Made by a program: the position numbers and the translations under genes
Origin: Sordaria brevicollis
Taxonomy: Eukaryota > Ascomycota > Sordariomycetes > Sordariales > Sordariaceae
Direction: 5' to 3'
NCBI GenBank assembly: GCA_033439795.1
Contig: JAUTDP010000002.1
Coordinates: 4,650,001-4,714,000 of the forward strand
Length of the DNA stretch: 64,000 nt
The notes under the pieces: model-generated
Database searches by the model: none
What the model was told of the DNA's origin: nothing
What the model saw: the letters and a program-made list of their open reading frames with translations, nothing else
Shown here: positions 25,306 to 36,276 of the stretch, piece by piece
Position numbering within the stretch: the first letter of the stretch is position 1
Layout of the letters: every line of letters starts with the position of its first letter

Positions 25306-26115
25306 TCACGCCACCTTAACGAACCTCCACACCGTTCCCTCCTGTTTATCCTGCCAAACCATTGACACCTCCGATCCCTCCTTCCACCTTTCTTCCGAAC
25401 CTGAGCCCACTTCGTGTGGCTTCACCCATGCTTTGACAAGCCTCGGGAGTTCAACCGTTTTCGCCGATGCCTCAGGGGTGAAAAGGGAGTGCAGGATGTA
25501 TCCCCGCTTGTTCCGCTCCGGTGTCGTACGTCCCTCTTCTTGCTCCCCGTGTCCCGCCCTGACGCATACCAAGCGCTCATACGCCCCATGCTTGGGACCG
25601 GTAACCCGATAACTGCCGGGTGACTGCTCCGAGCCGGCGTCCTTCTTGGCACCATCGTGCCCGAGATATCGCCCGCTCGCAGCATTGCGGAGACCAAACC
25701 ACCCGTCTTTTTCTACATATTCCCAGTGCCAGTTGCATTTGCCTGCGAGCGGGTGTTGCTCGTCCAGCCAGACCGGGACTGTTTGGAGGGTAAACTTCCC
25801 TCCAATTAGGGTCAGCGCCAGATTGGTAGGTTGGTGGAGGATGAGATATGTCGAATTGGCTGTGGGAGTGTCGTCACAGTCATGGTACAAGTCGTTGGGG
25901 GATTCATGTTGGGATGACCCTGAGAGACGGAGGGCCATCTTTTGACGAGGCATCAGAGACCTAATGGGATGAACAGAGAAAAATGTCGTTGACTCCGAGT
26001 CCGACGTGGGAGTTGGGAGGACGTAGCTTGAGGAAGTTGAAGATGCACGAGAGGCAGAAGAATGAGACGCCGAATGTGTACTTCTTGCTGGTCGTGTTCG
26101 CAGATTCTCTTCCAT
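25306..26115 (-). CDS. Beta-trefoil-like protein, tandem copy B
   Basis: A 269-aa single-exon protein. The N-terminal ~55 residues are Ser/Thr-rich (MEENLRTRPARSTHSASHSS...). The segment MPRQKM then aligns with the start of copy A, so Met-55 is an alternative start. The remainder has the beta-trefoil-like pattern TYLILHQPTNLALTL, CNWHWEYVEKDGWFGLRN, SGRYLG and the shared tail GTVWRFVKVA. Compared with copy A it has extra loops around the SGRYLGHD and LVKAWVKPHE regions. No signal peptide or membrane segment is evident, so it is probably cytoplasmic. The start is divergent from the HET-domain gene, 652 bp away, so the two may share a promoter region. Function unknown; carbohydrate or protein binding would be typical of the fold, but that is inference. 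Confidence 0.75.
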   Translation of the reverse strand: MEENLRTRPARSTHSASHSSASRASSTSSSYVLPTPTSDSESTTFFSVHPIRSLMPRQKMALRLSGSSQHESPNDLYHDCDDTPTANSTYLILHQPTNLALTLIGGKFTLQTVPVWLDEQHPLAGKCNWHWEYVEKDGWFGLRNAASGRYLGHDGAKKDAGSEQSPGSYRVTGPKHGAYERLVCVRAGHGEQEEGRTTPERNKRGYILHSLFTPEASAKTVELPRLVKAWVKPHEVGSGSEERWKEGSEVSMVWQDKQEGTVWRFVKVA

Positions 26116-26767
26116 TCCGGCGTGGCTCGATCAGACATCAACTGGGATACCTGAGCCTAGGTATGGGGGAGAAGGCTCTTTATCAGCTGAACCGATCAGC
26201 AGGAAAGGGAAGCAAGATGGACGACGAAAACTGGCCACCGCTGATACCTCTTTCCGTGGTGGCAGCCATTGCCCGAACTATCGTCAAACGGCCATCCATC
26301 TCCCCACGTAGGCCTTGCTGGACGTAGGAAGGATAGCTGCATTACCTTTGGCCGTTTGTAGCCAGCAAATGTCCGCCACATCGGTATTGACAAACGCAGT
26401 TGACATGGTGTGAAGCCATGGACACTAGCAACGATTCTTGACGTCGACAAGTCTACGGAAGGACAGTCAGATGGAGGCCAGACCTTGCGTTTGACTGTGA
26501 CGCTGGGTATCATCGCGTCAGTCATACTCCTTCCACGTGACTGTTCAGCTGATTGAACAACTTCGTCCTTACCGTAGGCCCTTGGTTCAGGACTTCAGGT
26601 GCTTATCAGTTGCGAAATCATAACAACACCAATGTCATTAGACGATAATGCGCAAACGGCGATGGTCTATACGGAGGTAGGTTACTATCCAGTTCCGCGC
26701 TACATTCACAACACTAGACTAAATCAAGTTACAGTCTCTACCGTTTTCAACGGAGCCCAGCAAGGTG
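26116..26767. other. Divergent promoter region, beta-trefoil copy B / HET gene
   Basis: 652 bp between oppositely oriented start codons. It probably contains both promoters. No specific site was identified with confidence. Confidence 0.5.
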
Positions 26768-29338
26768 ATGGCGGAAACGCTGTGTGAATATTGCGCCGCC
26801 ATCGACTTTGAACAACTCCGTCTGTCATCCTCCAAGGATGTGCAGGAACTGAACGAGGGAAACCCAATTGAGCCGCAGCTCCCATTCATTCAGTATCAGG
26901 TACAACGGGACGACCGTCCTCATTGGAGTCTCGGGTCCCAAAGCCGCATCGAGTCGTCTGCGGCCACTTGCCCATTCTGCCGGGAAGTATGTCGAGTTCT
27001 CGAGGTCGCGGAGGTACGAGAAAAAGTGCCGGATGTTTTCGAGAACGATCCCATTTGTGACGTTTACTTCACCCTTGCCGGCTTCATTGAAGCACCCCCT
27101 GGTGTGACATGGAGCCGATACCAATCATCCGAGAAGCTACTGCGACAGGTCGCAAAGAGCTTCCATAAGAAAGTACATCACCTACTTTCCCTTCGTGCAC
27201 AGATGCTAAACTTCTCAGACCCAAATGTCATCCCTCATCCCAGGATATCCTTACGATGGACGGTACCTGAAAAGCACGAAATGCGCTGGTTCCAGAGGTA
27301 CCCGATCAGCCAAGGAGTGATCGAGCTCTTCGAATGCTTTCAAAGCATGGACCCGGTATCGAAGGAATCAAAAGGCCTATTCACTGGGGTTGAGCGGCCG
27401 GCCTTGATTGATATGGAATTGCCACGGCGTTGGTTAAGAAGTTGTTTGGAGAATGACGGCGGCCCCTGTGTTCCTAAGCCGAGCGGCCGCAAGATCATAG
27501 TTCCTATCTTCCGCCTCATTGATACAAAGAGCAACGCGCTTGTCGAGTTTAAGGATCAAAACCTTGATAAGATACAGTACGTGACGCTCAGCTACGTCTG
27601 GGGAACCACACAGCAAGTCATGCTTAAACGCGAGAATCTGCTTCAGCTACAATTGCCCGGTTCTCTTCACGGGACAACTCCAAAAACAATTACAGACGCC
27701 ATGATTTTCACATCCAGAATGGGGTACAGATACATTTGGGTAGACGTTTTCTGTATCATTCAAGACGATAATAAGGACAAAGCAACCCAGCTACAAAGAA
27801 TGGGGGATATCTACAAGAACTCTGTCTTCACAATTGTTGCCGCTGCTGGTGGGCATTCCGACGCGGGACTTTACGGAGTCCGTACTCCTCGAAAAGCCAT
27901 GCAGCGCAAGGTTCAAGTCAAGTCAGCGAGCCCGACACAAGCGCCCTTATGGCTCATGTCAACGGTCATGCCTCTTACCGGCTACTTTGACCCCTACACG
28001 CATGGCCTTCCATGGCAAACCCGTGGGTGGACATTACAGGAAAGGGCTCTGTCAAGACGTGTCTTCACATTTACAGGCGAGCAGCTACTGTGGAGTTGCA
28101 GGCAATGTCAACGATGGGAGGAGACCGAAACGGAAACGTCACTCGCCTCCATCACGTTCAGGAACATGGAGGATGCAAACGTAACACTTGACGGGCCCCT
28201 CAGATTTGACCAGAGCCGTGAATCAAGCATGAGGGATGTACAGGCCAAGTTCTGGAAGCTTGTCTATGACTTTTCAAATAGGAATCTATGCTTCGAGGGC
28301 GATGCACATGATGCCTTTTCTGCCATTCTTCGAGAGTACACAGAACTGACTGGGGAACAGTTCGTGTGGGGTATGCCGGTCTCCGAAGGGCATTTTGGCA
28401 GCGCACTATGCTGGGAGCCGACTAGTACCATTTTCCCAAGAAGAAAAGAGCTTACAACTCTGCCCACCACGTCATTGAACACGAAGGTACCCTTTCCGAG
28501 TTGGTCGTGGCTCGGCTGGAAAGGGAAAATACGACCCTTTGTCGCCCAGCCTGGGTAAGTACCTCTAGAGGTCGACACATGATGTACTGTCTCATGCATC
28601 ATGTCCGAGCCAAACGTTTCATTCAGTCATTGAAGACCGAAGCTTCACTACCATTGCGGTCTAGGCTAACGTTCAACGAAAAGGCCCCTAAAACTCAAAG
28701 TCTCTCCCTACATCCTCAGAAATACACCCCTTCGGCTTGTCAAAATCTCCGATGTTCCTCTGGATAACAGTTCAAGGACCACAGCATCGCCCATAGACGA
28801 CACAGTACCTCTACACCAAAAGCCAGCGCCTGATCTCGTGACGTTGGACATTATCTACAGAACGCTAAGTCCAGATATTACTCCCGAACGCCTCTCTCGC
28901 ACCCCCGATGACCAGCTTCTTTTTTTCTGGTGCGAACGCGCATATCTTTACCTGGGGAAGCCTTCACAGCGGCATGACAACACATACATCACCGTACAGG
29001 ACGAGGAAGGCGCCACCATAGAGTGGATTTATCAAATCTCGGCTTTGGATGACCTTGACGGAGAATGGAAGGCATTCGAAGAAAGCCCTCATTCATATGA
29101 TAGTGATCCAACCCAACCGAAAGAACGGATGAAGGCGGAGTTCATTGCAATTGCTAGTTACCCCTCCGACGAGCCGAGATTCAACGTCTTGTGGCGATGG
29201 AAGACACCCATCTCTCTCGTGCTGTTCTTGATCAAGAGGCGGGAGGGCATCGCGTATCGGGTCGCTATCGTTGAGCATGTTCCCTTGCGGAAGTGGCTGA
29301 GATGTGAGCGGGAGAGGGTTCTTATTGCTTTGGGTTAG
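26768..29338 (+). CDS. HET-domain (heterokaryon incompatibility) protein
   Basis: Exons 26768-28554 and 28684-29338 (intron 28555-28683, 129 bp, donor GTAAGT, branch GCTAAC, acceptor GAAAAG) encode 813 aa; the join restores GGG-CCC in frame. I start at ATG 26768 (MAETLCEYCAAIDFEQL), which gives the usual Cys-containing N-terminus of HET proteins; a second Cys pair (CPFCREVC) follows. The HET core spans ~residues 270-360: YVTLSYVWG, RYIWVDVFCIIQDD, KATQLQRMGDIYKNSVFTIVAA. Downstream are PWQTRGWTLQERALSRR and FPSWSWLGWKG, also typical of the family. HET proteins can trigger cell death when unlike alleles meet in a fused cell, but most family members have no known role. No NACHT or repeat domain is attached. 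The stop codon lies 44 bp from that of the convergent F-box-like gene. Confidence 0.9.
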
Positions 29339-29382
29339 GACGTGAGGCGTTCTGGACAACCACTGCACATCGAGCCTACAAG

Positions 29383-31448
29383 CTAGATTCCAGAATAGAA
29401 TTCTTCGAAAAATGCGTAATCTGGCTCCCAAGTACGAGGGTTACCAAGATAAGCATCTTCAAAGTCATTGGGGTCTTCGTAGTAGAGGTTAGGAGTCTCG
29501 TAAGGTTCCAAGAACTCCATACCGTTGGTGTAGTCCAACACATTCCTTTCCGGCACGAGCTCATGTCCATGGGCGAAAATGGTGGCTCTTTTCTTGAACA
29601 GCCAATAAGTCTGCGGAGTCCTAAGAAAAATTGAAAACATGATTTGGCAGAACTGGAGGTTGAAATCATGACGGAGCATAAAGGTGAAAATTTGAAGTGG
29701 TGGTGGCGGCGTGTTGAAAGAGTCGTTCTGATTCGCAATGCCTGAGTAGTTGTAAAGGTCATCCAAGACCAAGGGGATGTCTAAGAACTCTTTGGCAGGC
29801 TCCTCACTGTCGAGATACAGAGATGAAGGCGATGGCAATGTTGGCGGCGAATGTGCAACAAGTTGCTCTTCAGTTGAGCGTTTGACGTCGGCCTGCATCA
29901 GGACTTCCTCTGCTTCGAAAATTCCGAAGAGAACAACCTTGGCGCTTACGGTTTGTGATGATGCGGTCCACGGTATATTAGGAGTGGCCCGAGTGGGTGA
30001 AGTCAAAGTCAAACACTTGCTCCCCTCCGGATGGTCGCCGCGGCACGTACAAGTCCTCCCGAAAAAACGCTTTCCGTCCGGACGAGTGACACAAGTCAGG
30101 ATAAACTCGAAAATGTGTACCACCTGCATGGCAGCCCAGACAACAGTCTCGCCTTCGGCCGGGGTTCCGACGAAGCTTGGTGGGAATGACTCGGACAGTA
30201 GTGTGCCATCTCGAGGCCAATCCATGAATGCATTCCCTGGAAGTTCGGGGCAACGGTCAACATCTTCGCCTCTGTCAAGTGCGGCTTCGAGTCTCTTAAT
30301 CTCCAGTTCGACATCGGGACGAGACGGATCCCGTGTTGCCGGCTTGGGTTTGGCATTGTTGTATTGGGATATGGTGAAACCAACGAACCAATCAATGAAC
30401 GGACCAAAGACCTTCTCCTGATTGCCCAGTTCATCGTTGAGATCGTAGACAGGAAATCGACGCAAATATTCAAGTATCTCCTCGTCCGCGGTGAGCCTGT
30501 GTTGGCCTTCGTCAGAGAAGCCTAGGTGAGAGTTACGCATAAAGGCCCAGAGCGTTCTCCGCAGCTGATCTTCTGTTCGGCTACTTGTACCGTTTGAAGA
30601 AGAATACGACGACGATTGCGCCGCAGTCACTTTGGCCGGATAGAACGGCTGGTTGTAAGCACGGGTAAACACAGCACCCATCAGAAGAGACGTGTAGGCA
30701 GCGGTATGGAAACGCTCCGTCCAGACGCGCATGCCTTCTCCCCGGTCCTCTGGCGTGTTGATGGGCGGCGGCGGCTTCCTATCCTCAGGCCATAGGTTTT
30801 GCGGTTGAATTTCCGGCCGGTTATAGGTCTCGTTGATGGTGAGGTGGTCGTGGCAGTACCTCAGCTCAACACACTGGACAAAATGATGGAGACCCAAGAC
30901 GGAATCGAGCTCTCGAAGGGAAGGTTTCCGTAGCTCCCCAGCCAACTCGCCAGGGCTGATTTCGGGGGGAAGCGTCCCGTTGCGGTGGGCATCATGGACT
31001 AGGTCAGTGGCGCGCACCTAGACAGAGTGTTAGATGGCCCGGCATTGGGGCATATCAAGTACCATAGTGTCCGGTGAGCTGGATTGCGTACTGCCAGCAA
31101 AGCCCAGCCAAAGCCAGGTATAACCTTCGGGGCAACGTGCCACAAAACCCTCGGGGAATGTTCAAGCCAAATGCCGTGGATACGGCGGCAGGACGAGAAC
31201 AAAGCCCGCAGCTCGGTGAAGTTGTCGCATGATTGAAGGATATAGAGAATGATCTCAACAGGAGCGGAGGTCAGGCCCATCTGGCGTGCGCGGATCAAGG
31301 CTTGGTGTTGCTCGGATGAAAAGTTAAAGGATGACTGTATCGAAGGGGAATACAGCGACGTTCGTGGTGCCAACATTTGAAGAATCACGAGACTCATCCA
31401 ATATCTGAAGAGTAAGGTACAAGCGAAGGCAGCAAGGTCGTATTGCAT
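29383..31448 (-). CDS. F-box-like protein of unknown function
   Basis: Two exons, 31092-31448 and 29383-31017, joined by a 74-bp phase-0 intron (31018-31091, donor GTACGC, branch CTAAC, acceptor TCTAG), give 663 aa. The region SAPVEIILYILQSCDNFTELRALFSSCRRIHGIW has the spacing of a fungal F-box-like motif. Such proteins typically link a substrate to an SCF ubiquitin ligase, but that role is not shown here. The rest is a long helical region with WTERFHTAAYTSLLMGAVFTRAY and an acidic C-terminus; I recognise no other domain. An earlier donor/later donor choice (GTACTT) would give a 45-bp intron in the wrong phase, so the 74-bp model is preferred. The start may instead be one of the internal Mets (MLAPRTS or MGLTSAPVE). 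It converges with the HET gene and its upstream region holds the foldback element. Confidence 0.75.
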
Positions 31449-31891
31449 GCCTGTCGAAACCCCATCTAAAGGTTTCTAGGTTAGATGGGTAGCACTTGGT
31501 TTGGTCATGGAACTAGGAAAGCAGAAAACATGAACCAACATGCCCTGGTGAGTTACAACACTTTTACCACAGTGTTCAAGACAGGTAGACTAACCAGAAA
31601 AGATTTAGGCATAGATCTTAAGCCAACGTCCTCGATCAACTGTCAAAGGGCCAACACGCTGACCATTACCTGTTCGCAGCTGTCCTAGGCGTTTCCATTG
31701 CATGACGAAATGGAGAATTGTTACGTGGGAATGGATCTTGGAGATCCAGAATCACATCTTGAGATTCCTCAAAAGGGTATGCGAAGTCTAGTTATACCTC
31801 AATTCTGGAACGAGACGCAATGGCGAGAAATGGAAAGGTCTGAGGAAGTTGACCCGAGGTCGGAGGCTAATAAAGGAACCAGTAATGGACT
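31449..31891. other. Upstream region of the F-box-like gene
   Basis: Non-coding. The part 31791-31890 resembles 35732-35832 (a diverged dispersed repeat) and the foldback element sits directly beside it. No other gene was seen. Confidence 0.5.
31791..31890 (+). repeat. Diverged ~100-bp dispersed repeat, copy 1
   Basis: Shares an ordered series of matches with 35732-35832: GTTATACCTCAA, AGAAATG, GAAGTTGACCCGAGGT, GGCTAA/AGCTAA and ACCAGTA.TGGA. Similarity may extend about 40 bp further upstream (31750s versus 35690s, around ATCCAGAAT). Same orientation in both places. Confidence 0.7.
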
Positions 31892-31899
31892 ATACTAAT

Positions 31900-32452
31900 G
31901 AGAAAGTCTTTTCGCACTTACCTCTTTGTCGTTTTACACTTATCTCCACTTTTTTCAACCAATAGAATACGAAGGTTCGATGTCCCCTCCCGCTTTGAAC
32001 TTTAGCGCGGCCGCGGTTAAAAAACGATTTTTTGACTTCGCAGTTGAATTTTTCAACAACCGCTGCTCGGAATTTCGATGCGAGGGTAGAAAAATGACCG
32101 CGTTGTTTTTCTCTACGATTTGATACACTGTGCGACGTGTGCATCCTCATGGCCGTTGAGAAATTCCAAAAAACGTTCTTTTTTCCTTCGAAAAACCGGG
32201 ATTTCCTTTTTTCAAAGACGGATTTAAATAAAAAGATAATTTTCTCAACGACTAAGAGGATGCACACGTCGTATAGGGTATCAAATCGTAGAGAAAAACA
32301 ACGCGGTCATTTTTCTGCCCTCGCATCGAGATTCCGAGCAGCGGTTGTTGAGAAATTCAACTGCGAAGTCAAAAAATCGTTTTTTGACCGCGGCGGAAAA
32401 AAGTGGAGATAAGTGCAAAACGACGAAGAGGTAAGTGCGAAAAGACTTTCTC
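31900..32452. mobile_element. 553-bp foldback (MITE-like) element with 8-bp target duplication
   Basis: The two halves are near-complete inverted repeats of one another. Both ends read inward GAGAAAGTCTTTTCGCACTT, and matching continues for most of the ~250 bp of each arm. Direct 8-bp copies of ATACTAAT flank it at 31892-31899 and 32453-32460, as expected for a target-site duplication. The left arm carries about 52 bp (about 31957-32008) absent from the right arm. It encodes no transposase, so it is non-autonomous. Long TIRs beginning with G and an 8-bp duplication fit Mutator-like or hAT-like mobilisation; the superfamily is not certain. It lies upstream of the F-box-like gene. Confidence 0.9.
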
Positions 32453-32460
32453 ATACTAAT

Positions 32461-33339
32461 ACAGGAGACAACTGAAATCGCGATGCTCTCACAATATTTG
32501 ATCCCATTCTCTGCTGGAGATAAGTCGATCTTTTGGCCGCTCAGTCATTCAGTCGTTCCTTCTCAAACTGGACCTTAACCGTGGGTTTGTGGTTTGGAAA
32601 TTCGGTTCAGCACGCAACACCCACTCTCTTGCAAGTGGGTGTAGCTTCTTCAACCTCACACCCACGGTTATTTGTCCAGAAGAAAGCAAGTTGGAGATTG
32701 GGCTTCTGCAGCTCTAGACGCTTGTGAAGGTGTTATCGACCTCAGCGGAAAGAACCAGAGCCACATTCGCCCTAGCTCTCACGTACAAATTACTTCGGAA
32801 GTCGCCCACTCTTATGGACTCTCCGCCGGTGTTCTCATACGGTTCTTTACACTTGCCAAGCCTAGCTATGTCTGTTTCCTTCCAGAAAATTTCCCTTCCA
32901 TCTGACAACAGCTAATCACGTTGTGACTCGGTCGCCAACGACATGCCTTTCTTCACCTGGGTATTGCTCAGCCTCAAACCCAGCCTGCTTAAGCTATTAT
33001 GCATGTAAGCAGCGCTGGGTTGTGAATAGCACGGCAGTGGCTTGAAAGCGACTAAAGCAGTGAAGATCAACCTCACTGCAGGATATCCGACTTGGAAGTC
33101 CGAGGTGTGACAAAAATATGTCCTGTCTGTACGCCCATAGGCTGTCCAAGACCGACTCAAGACCAATGAACGTTCCCGGTTCTAAGCCAGCTGAAAGGTA
33201 ACTGCCTGGAATCATGGCTTGAACCCATAAGGCTGCTTCAATTACCTAAATTCCTTCTCTCTTTTTAACCCGACAACATCTTTGGGGGTTTCCATCACAC
33301 TCTCGTTTTGCCGGCGTCTCCTCTTTCTTGTCGATCGTT
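32461..33339. other. Region between foldback element and kelch gene
   Basis: Non-coding. It includes nested short palindromes at 32576-32670 and the probable promoter and leader of the kelch gene. No convincing open frame. Confidence 0.5.
32576..32670. repeat. Nested inverted repeats
   Basis: TAACCGTGGGT at 32576-32586 is exactly inverted at 32660-32670. Inside it CACCCACT (32618-32625) pairs with AGTGGGTG (32634-32641) across an 8-nt loop. Transcribed RNA or single-stranded DNA could form a two-tier hairpin. Origin unknown; it might be a small relic of another foldback element. Confidence 0.75.
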
Positions 33340-35423
33340 ATGGATCAAAGATTAAGTTCGTCTGCAACATGGAAACTCCTGCCGCGGTTTAGTTGGTTCT
33401 CGAGTCTCATACTGCTGGCTTCGGTTTTACAAACGGGTTTTGCGAAGCTGGTGGATAATCCACGTGATGGCCAGTTCCTCCGGAGGGGCCTTTCTCGAGG
33501 TCTGTACCAGTGCCACCAGTCTTGCCTTTGCATTTTGTTTTTACTCGTTTCCAGGTACCTACGAGTGCTAACAACGCTGAGCTCCAAAGTGGTCGTTATA
33601 GGAAACTATCTTTACATCGATGGCGGGGAGGTGGCTCAAATATCACAGCCAGACGACGTACTCAGCCTTCCAAACAACTCCACTCTCTCGATCGACATCT
33701 CCCAATCCTGGGACGCAAAAACGGTTGAGATCAAGGCAACGCCGAAGGATAAAGGACCCGTACCCACATCCGAAGAGGCGCTTTGGACTGATCCCGGTGG
33801 CAATGCCTTCTATGTCTTTGGAGGGCGAACGCCGCGAGGTGTGGGCCAGAAGCGGCTTGCCAAAGATGGCATTTGGAAATTTACGGTTGACGGAGCTGGC
33901 GGCGGGACATGGGCATTGGAGAAACCCTCCAACATGGACCTCTTTAAGAATCTCACTTTGACTGAGAGAGCAGCGTATGCCACCAGCCATACCCCCTCGG
34001 GCAGCATTGGATATTCGATTGGGGGTTGGGCCCACGTATGGTCAGATCCTGACTGGAAGCGTGACCCTGAACCGTACGCCGGTATGATATCCTACGATAT
34101 GAGGACCAAGACTTTTTTCAAGTCCAATTTCAAGCGCGCCATACCACCAATTGGGACTGTACGTGATGGACGAGCCGAATACGTCCCTCAGTTTGGCCCC
34201 CATGGCTTGGTTTTCGTGGTAGGAGGCCTAGCGTTTAATAAGGATCTAGCGAAGGATCACATGCTAGATATGACCAACATCACTTTCTTCGACCCAGGGA
34301 CCAGTCAATGGATGTGGCAAAAGACGACTGGTGATGCCCCAAGGAGCCGGCAGTCGTTTTGCATGGTGGGCGTCCCGGGTCCAGCCGGGACCTACGAACT
34401 GTAAGTTCACGCACACTTGTTGCTAGCGCACTTCTTTCTCGAAATAGAAGAAAGACAAAGTACCTCTAGGACAGAAAAAAACAGAAGCAAGGAGAAAAAG
34501 ACCGAAAGAAAGTTACCAGACCCCTTTTGATATGGACTCGTGAAACCTTGCTAACCCCGAACCAAATTTCTTACAGATTCATCTACGGAGGCAACGACAT
34601 CAACGACTCGCAATCGTACGATGATTTCTACGTTCTGAGTCTCCCCGGCTTCCGCTGGTTTCAAGTCACCGACCGCACACCCGAGGCCCGTGCCGAGACG
34701 TCTTGCGCAGTCATAGGCAACCGCCAAATGGTGATAGTCGGCGGCCATGACTTTGCCAAGAAAGGACCAAGTCAATCGTGGAAGCCCCCCGATGAGTTTC
34801 CTCAAGGCCTGGGCATATTCGACATGGTCGACCTGACCTTCGTCAAGAACTTCTCCTACAATGCTCACGCCGAGGCCTACAAAACACCAAAGGTTATCGA
34901 GGATTGGTATCGCAACAACACCGATCTCTCCGTCGCGGTGCCGGAGTGGTCTTCGGATGTGGTGAAAAGGATCTTTCTGGCGAAGCCTGTTACCTTTAAC
35001 AACTCGGACTCGAACTCAACGGACCCAGGTAATCCTCAACCACCGCCACCACCGCCGGAAACTCCTCCCAACAACAGCAAAGTTGGCCCAATAGTCGGCG
35101 GCGTGGTAGGAGCAATCGCCGGCGTGGCCATGATCGGGTTCCTCATCTACTACTTTTGGATCAGGAGGAAGAAACCGAGAAAATTAGCGCTGGCCTCGAG
35201 ACGACACGCAGTGGAAATGGGTTCTTTCAAAGGTAGAGGAGGAGGCACTCCGTCGTTCAAGACCAAGGAAACAACCGAGCTTTCTACGGAGCCGCTGGTG
35301 GCAGAAATGCCTGCATCACCAACGGATTATCATTCAAGCCGCGAGGAAACGACGAACGGAGGTATCTACGAACTCGATGTCACAAGTCGTCATGGTGAGC
35401 TTTATGCGCCGCATCGTACTTGA
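33340..35423 (+). CDS. Kelch-repeat single-pass membrane protein
   Basis: ATG 33340 begins a signal-peptide-like segment (WFSSLILLASVLQTGFA). Best model: exons 33340-33503, 33582-34400 and 34577-35423, introns of 78 bp (branch GCTAAC) and 176 bp (donor GTAAGT, acceptor TTACAG), 609 aa. An alternative first intron 33500-33589 also stays in frame. Kelch-type blades are visible as VVVIGNYLYIDGGE, AFYVFGGRTPRG, GYSIGGWAHVW, GLVFVVGGLA, LFIYGGNDIN and QMVIVGGHDF. A Pro-run linker precedes a transmembrane helix near residues 500-522 (VGGVVGAIAGVAMIGFLIYY) with a basic stop-transfer RRKKPRK and a ~90-residue cytosolic tail. The layout suggests an extracellular kelch propeller anchored in the plasma membrane, as in many Pezizomycotina cell-surface proteins. 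Ligand unknown. Confidence 0.85.
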
Positions 35424-36276
35424 GCTGTGTTGACTTTGGAAAAAATCTCGCCGGTGATGTGCCGAATACCAGAGATAACAAACCGATGTGGTAATTTCAA
35501 CAGAGGCCACACCGGTGTGGCAATTCCATGTTCTATCGACATGTTACGGCAAGGCAACAACCCTCGGATGCGTAGACGACCAATAGATGTGGTGGTCTCG
35601 CGCCAAAGTCGATACCTGTTCAGAGCTTTCCCAAAGGTTATAAAGACGGGACAAAATAGGGAACTGACATGTGATAAGGGCTTCAGGTAATCCAGAATAA
35701 ACATTTTGCCGAATAGGATCTTCAAGGCCCGGTTATACCTCAACACCAGAACGAAAAACACAATAGTAAGAAATGAAAAGGGCTGTTGAAGTTGACCCGA
35801 GGTTCCAAGCTAACAAACAAACCAGTACTGGAATGCAACATGTACCTACGTACTGAGGATGAAGCCAAACATTAAGACAAAAACGGCCTCCACGATTCAG
35901 CCGTACAGAATGGCGCGAAGACAATGGGTGTTCTTCTTCGAGCATGTTTGTCAACTCCATGTGTATATAGAGGTCTGCACCATCATGTCCAGTATCAAGT
36001 TCTCGTCACTGCCCATCCACCATCGAACGCAATAACGAACTACAAACCATCATATTTAAAGCCGACCGCACAGTCACAACGTTAATAACCAAACTTGAAC
36101 AACTTCCACAAATCCAGCAAGTGAACCAACCACTCCAAACAACAAAAATGGCATCTGAAAGTAATCCCGCGATGGAACCAAAAGAAATAAAAAAAGAGGA
36201 AGTTGCCAACAATTGCAAGAAAGAAAGAGACATAGGGAAAATAGAGAAAAAGATAGAAGCAAAAGAACAAATCAAA
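35424..36276. other. Region between kelch gene and second tRNA-Thr
   Basis: Holds the second copy of the dispersed repeat (35732-35832) and an A-rich stretch just 3' of the minus-strand tRNA start site region (36180-36270). No gene was recognised. Confidence 0.5.
35732..35832 (+). repeat. Diverged ~100-bp dispersed repeat, copy 2
   Basis: Counterpart of 31791-31890 in the same orientation, with a shared GAAGTTGACCCGAGGT core. Here no foldback element adjoins it. Confidence 0.7.
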
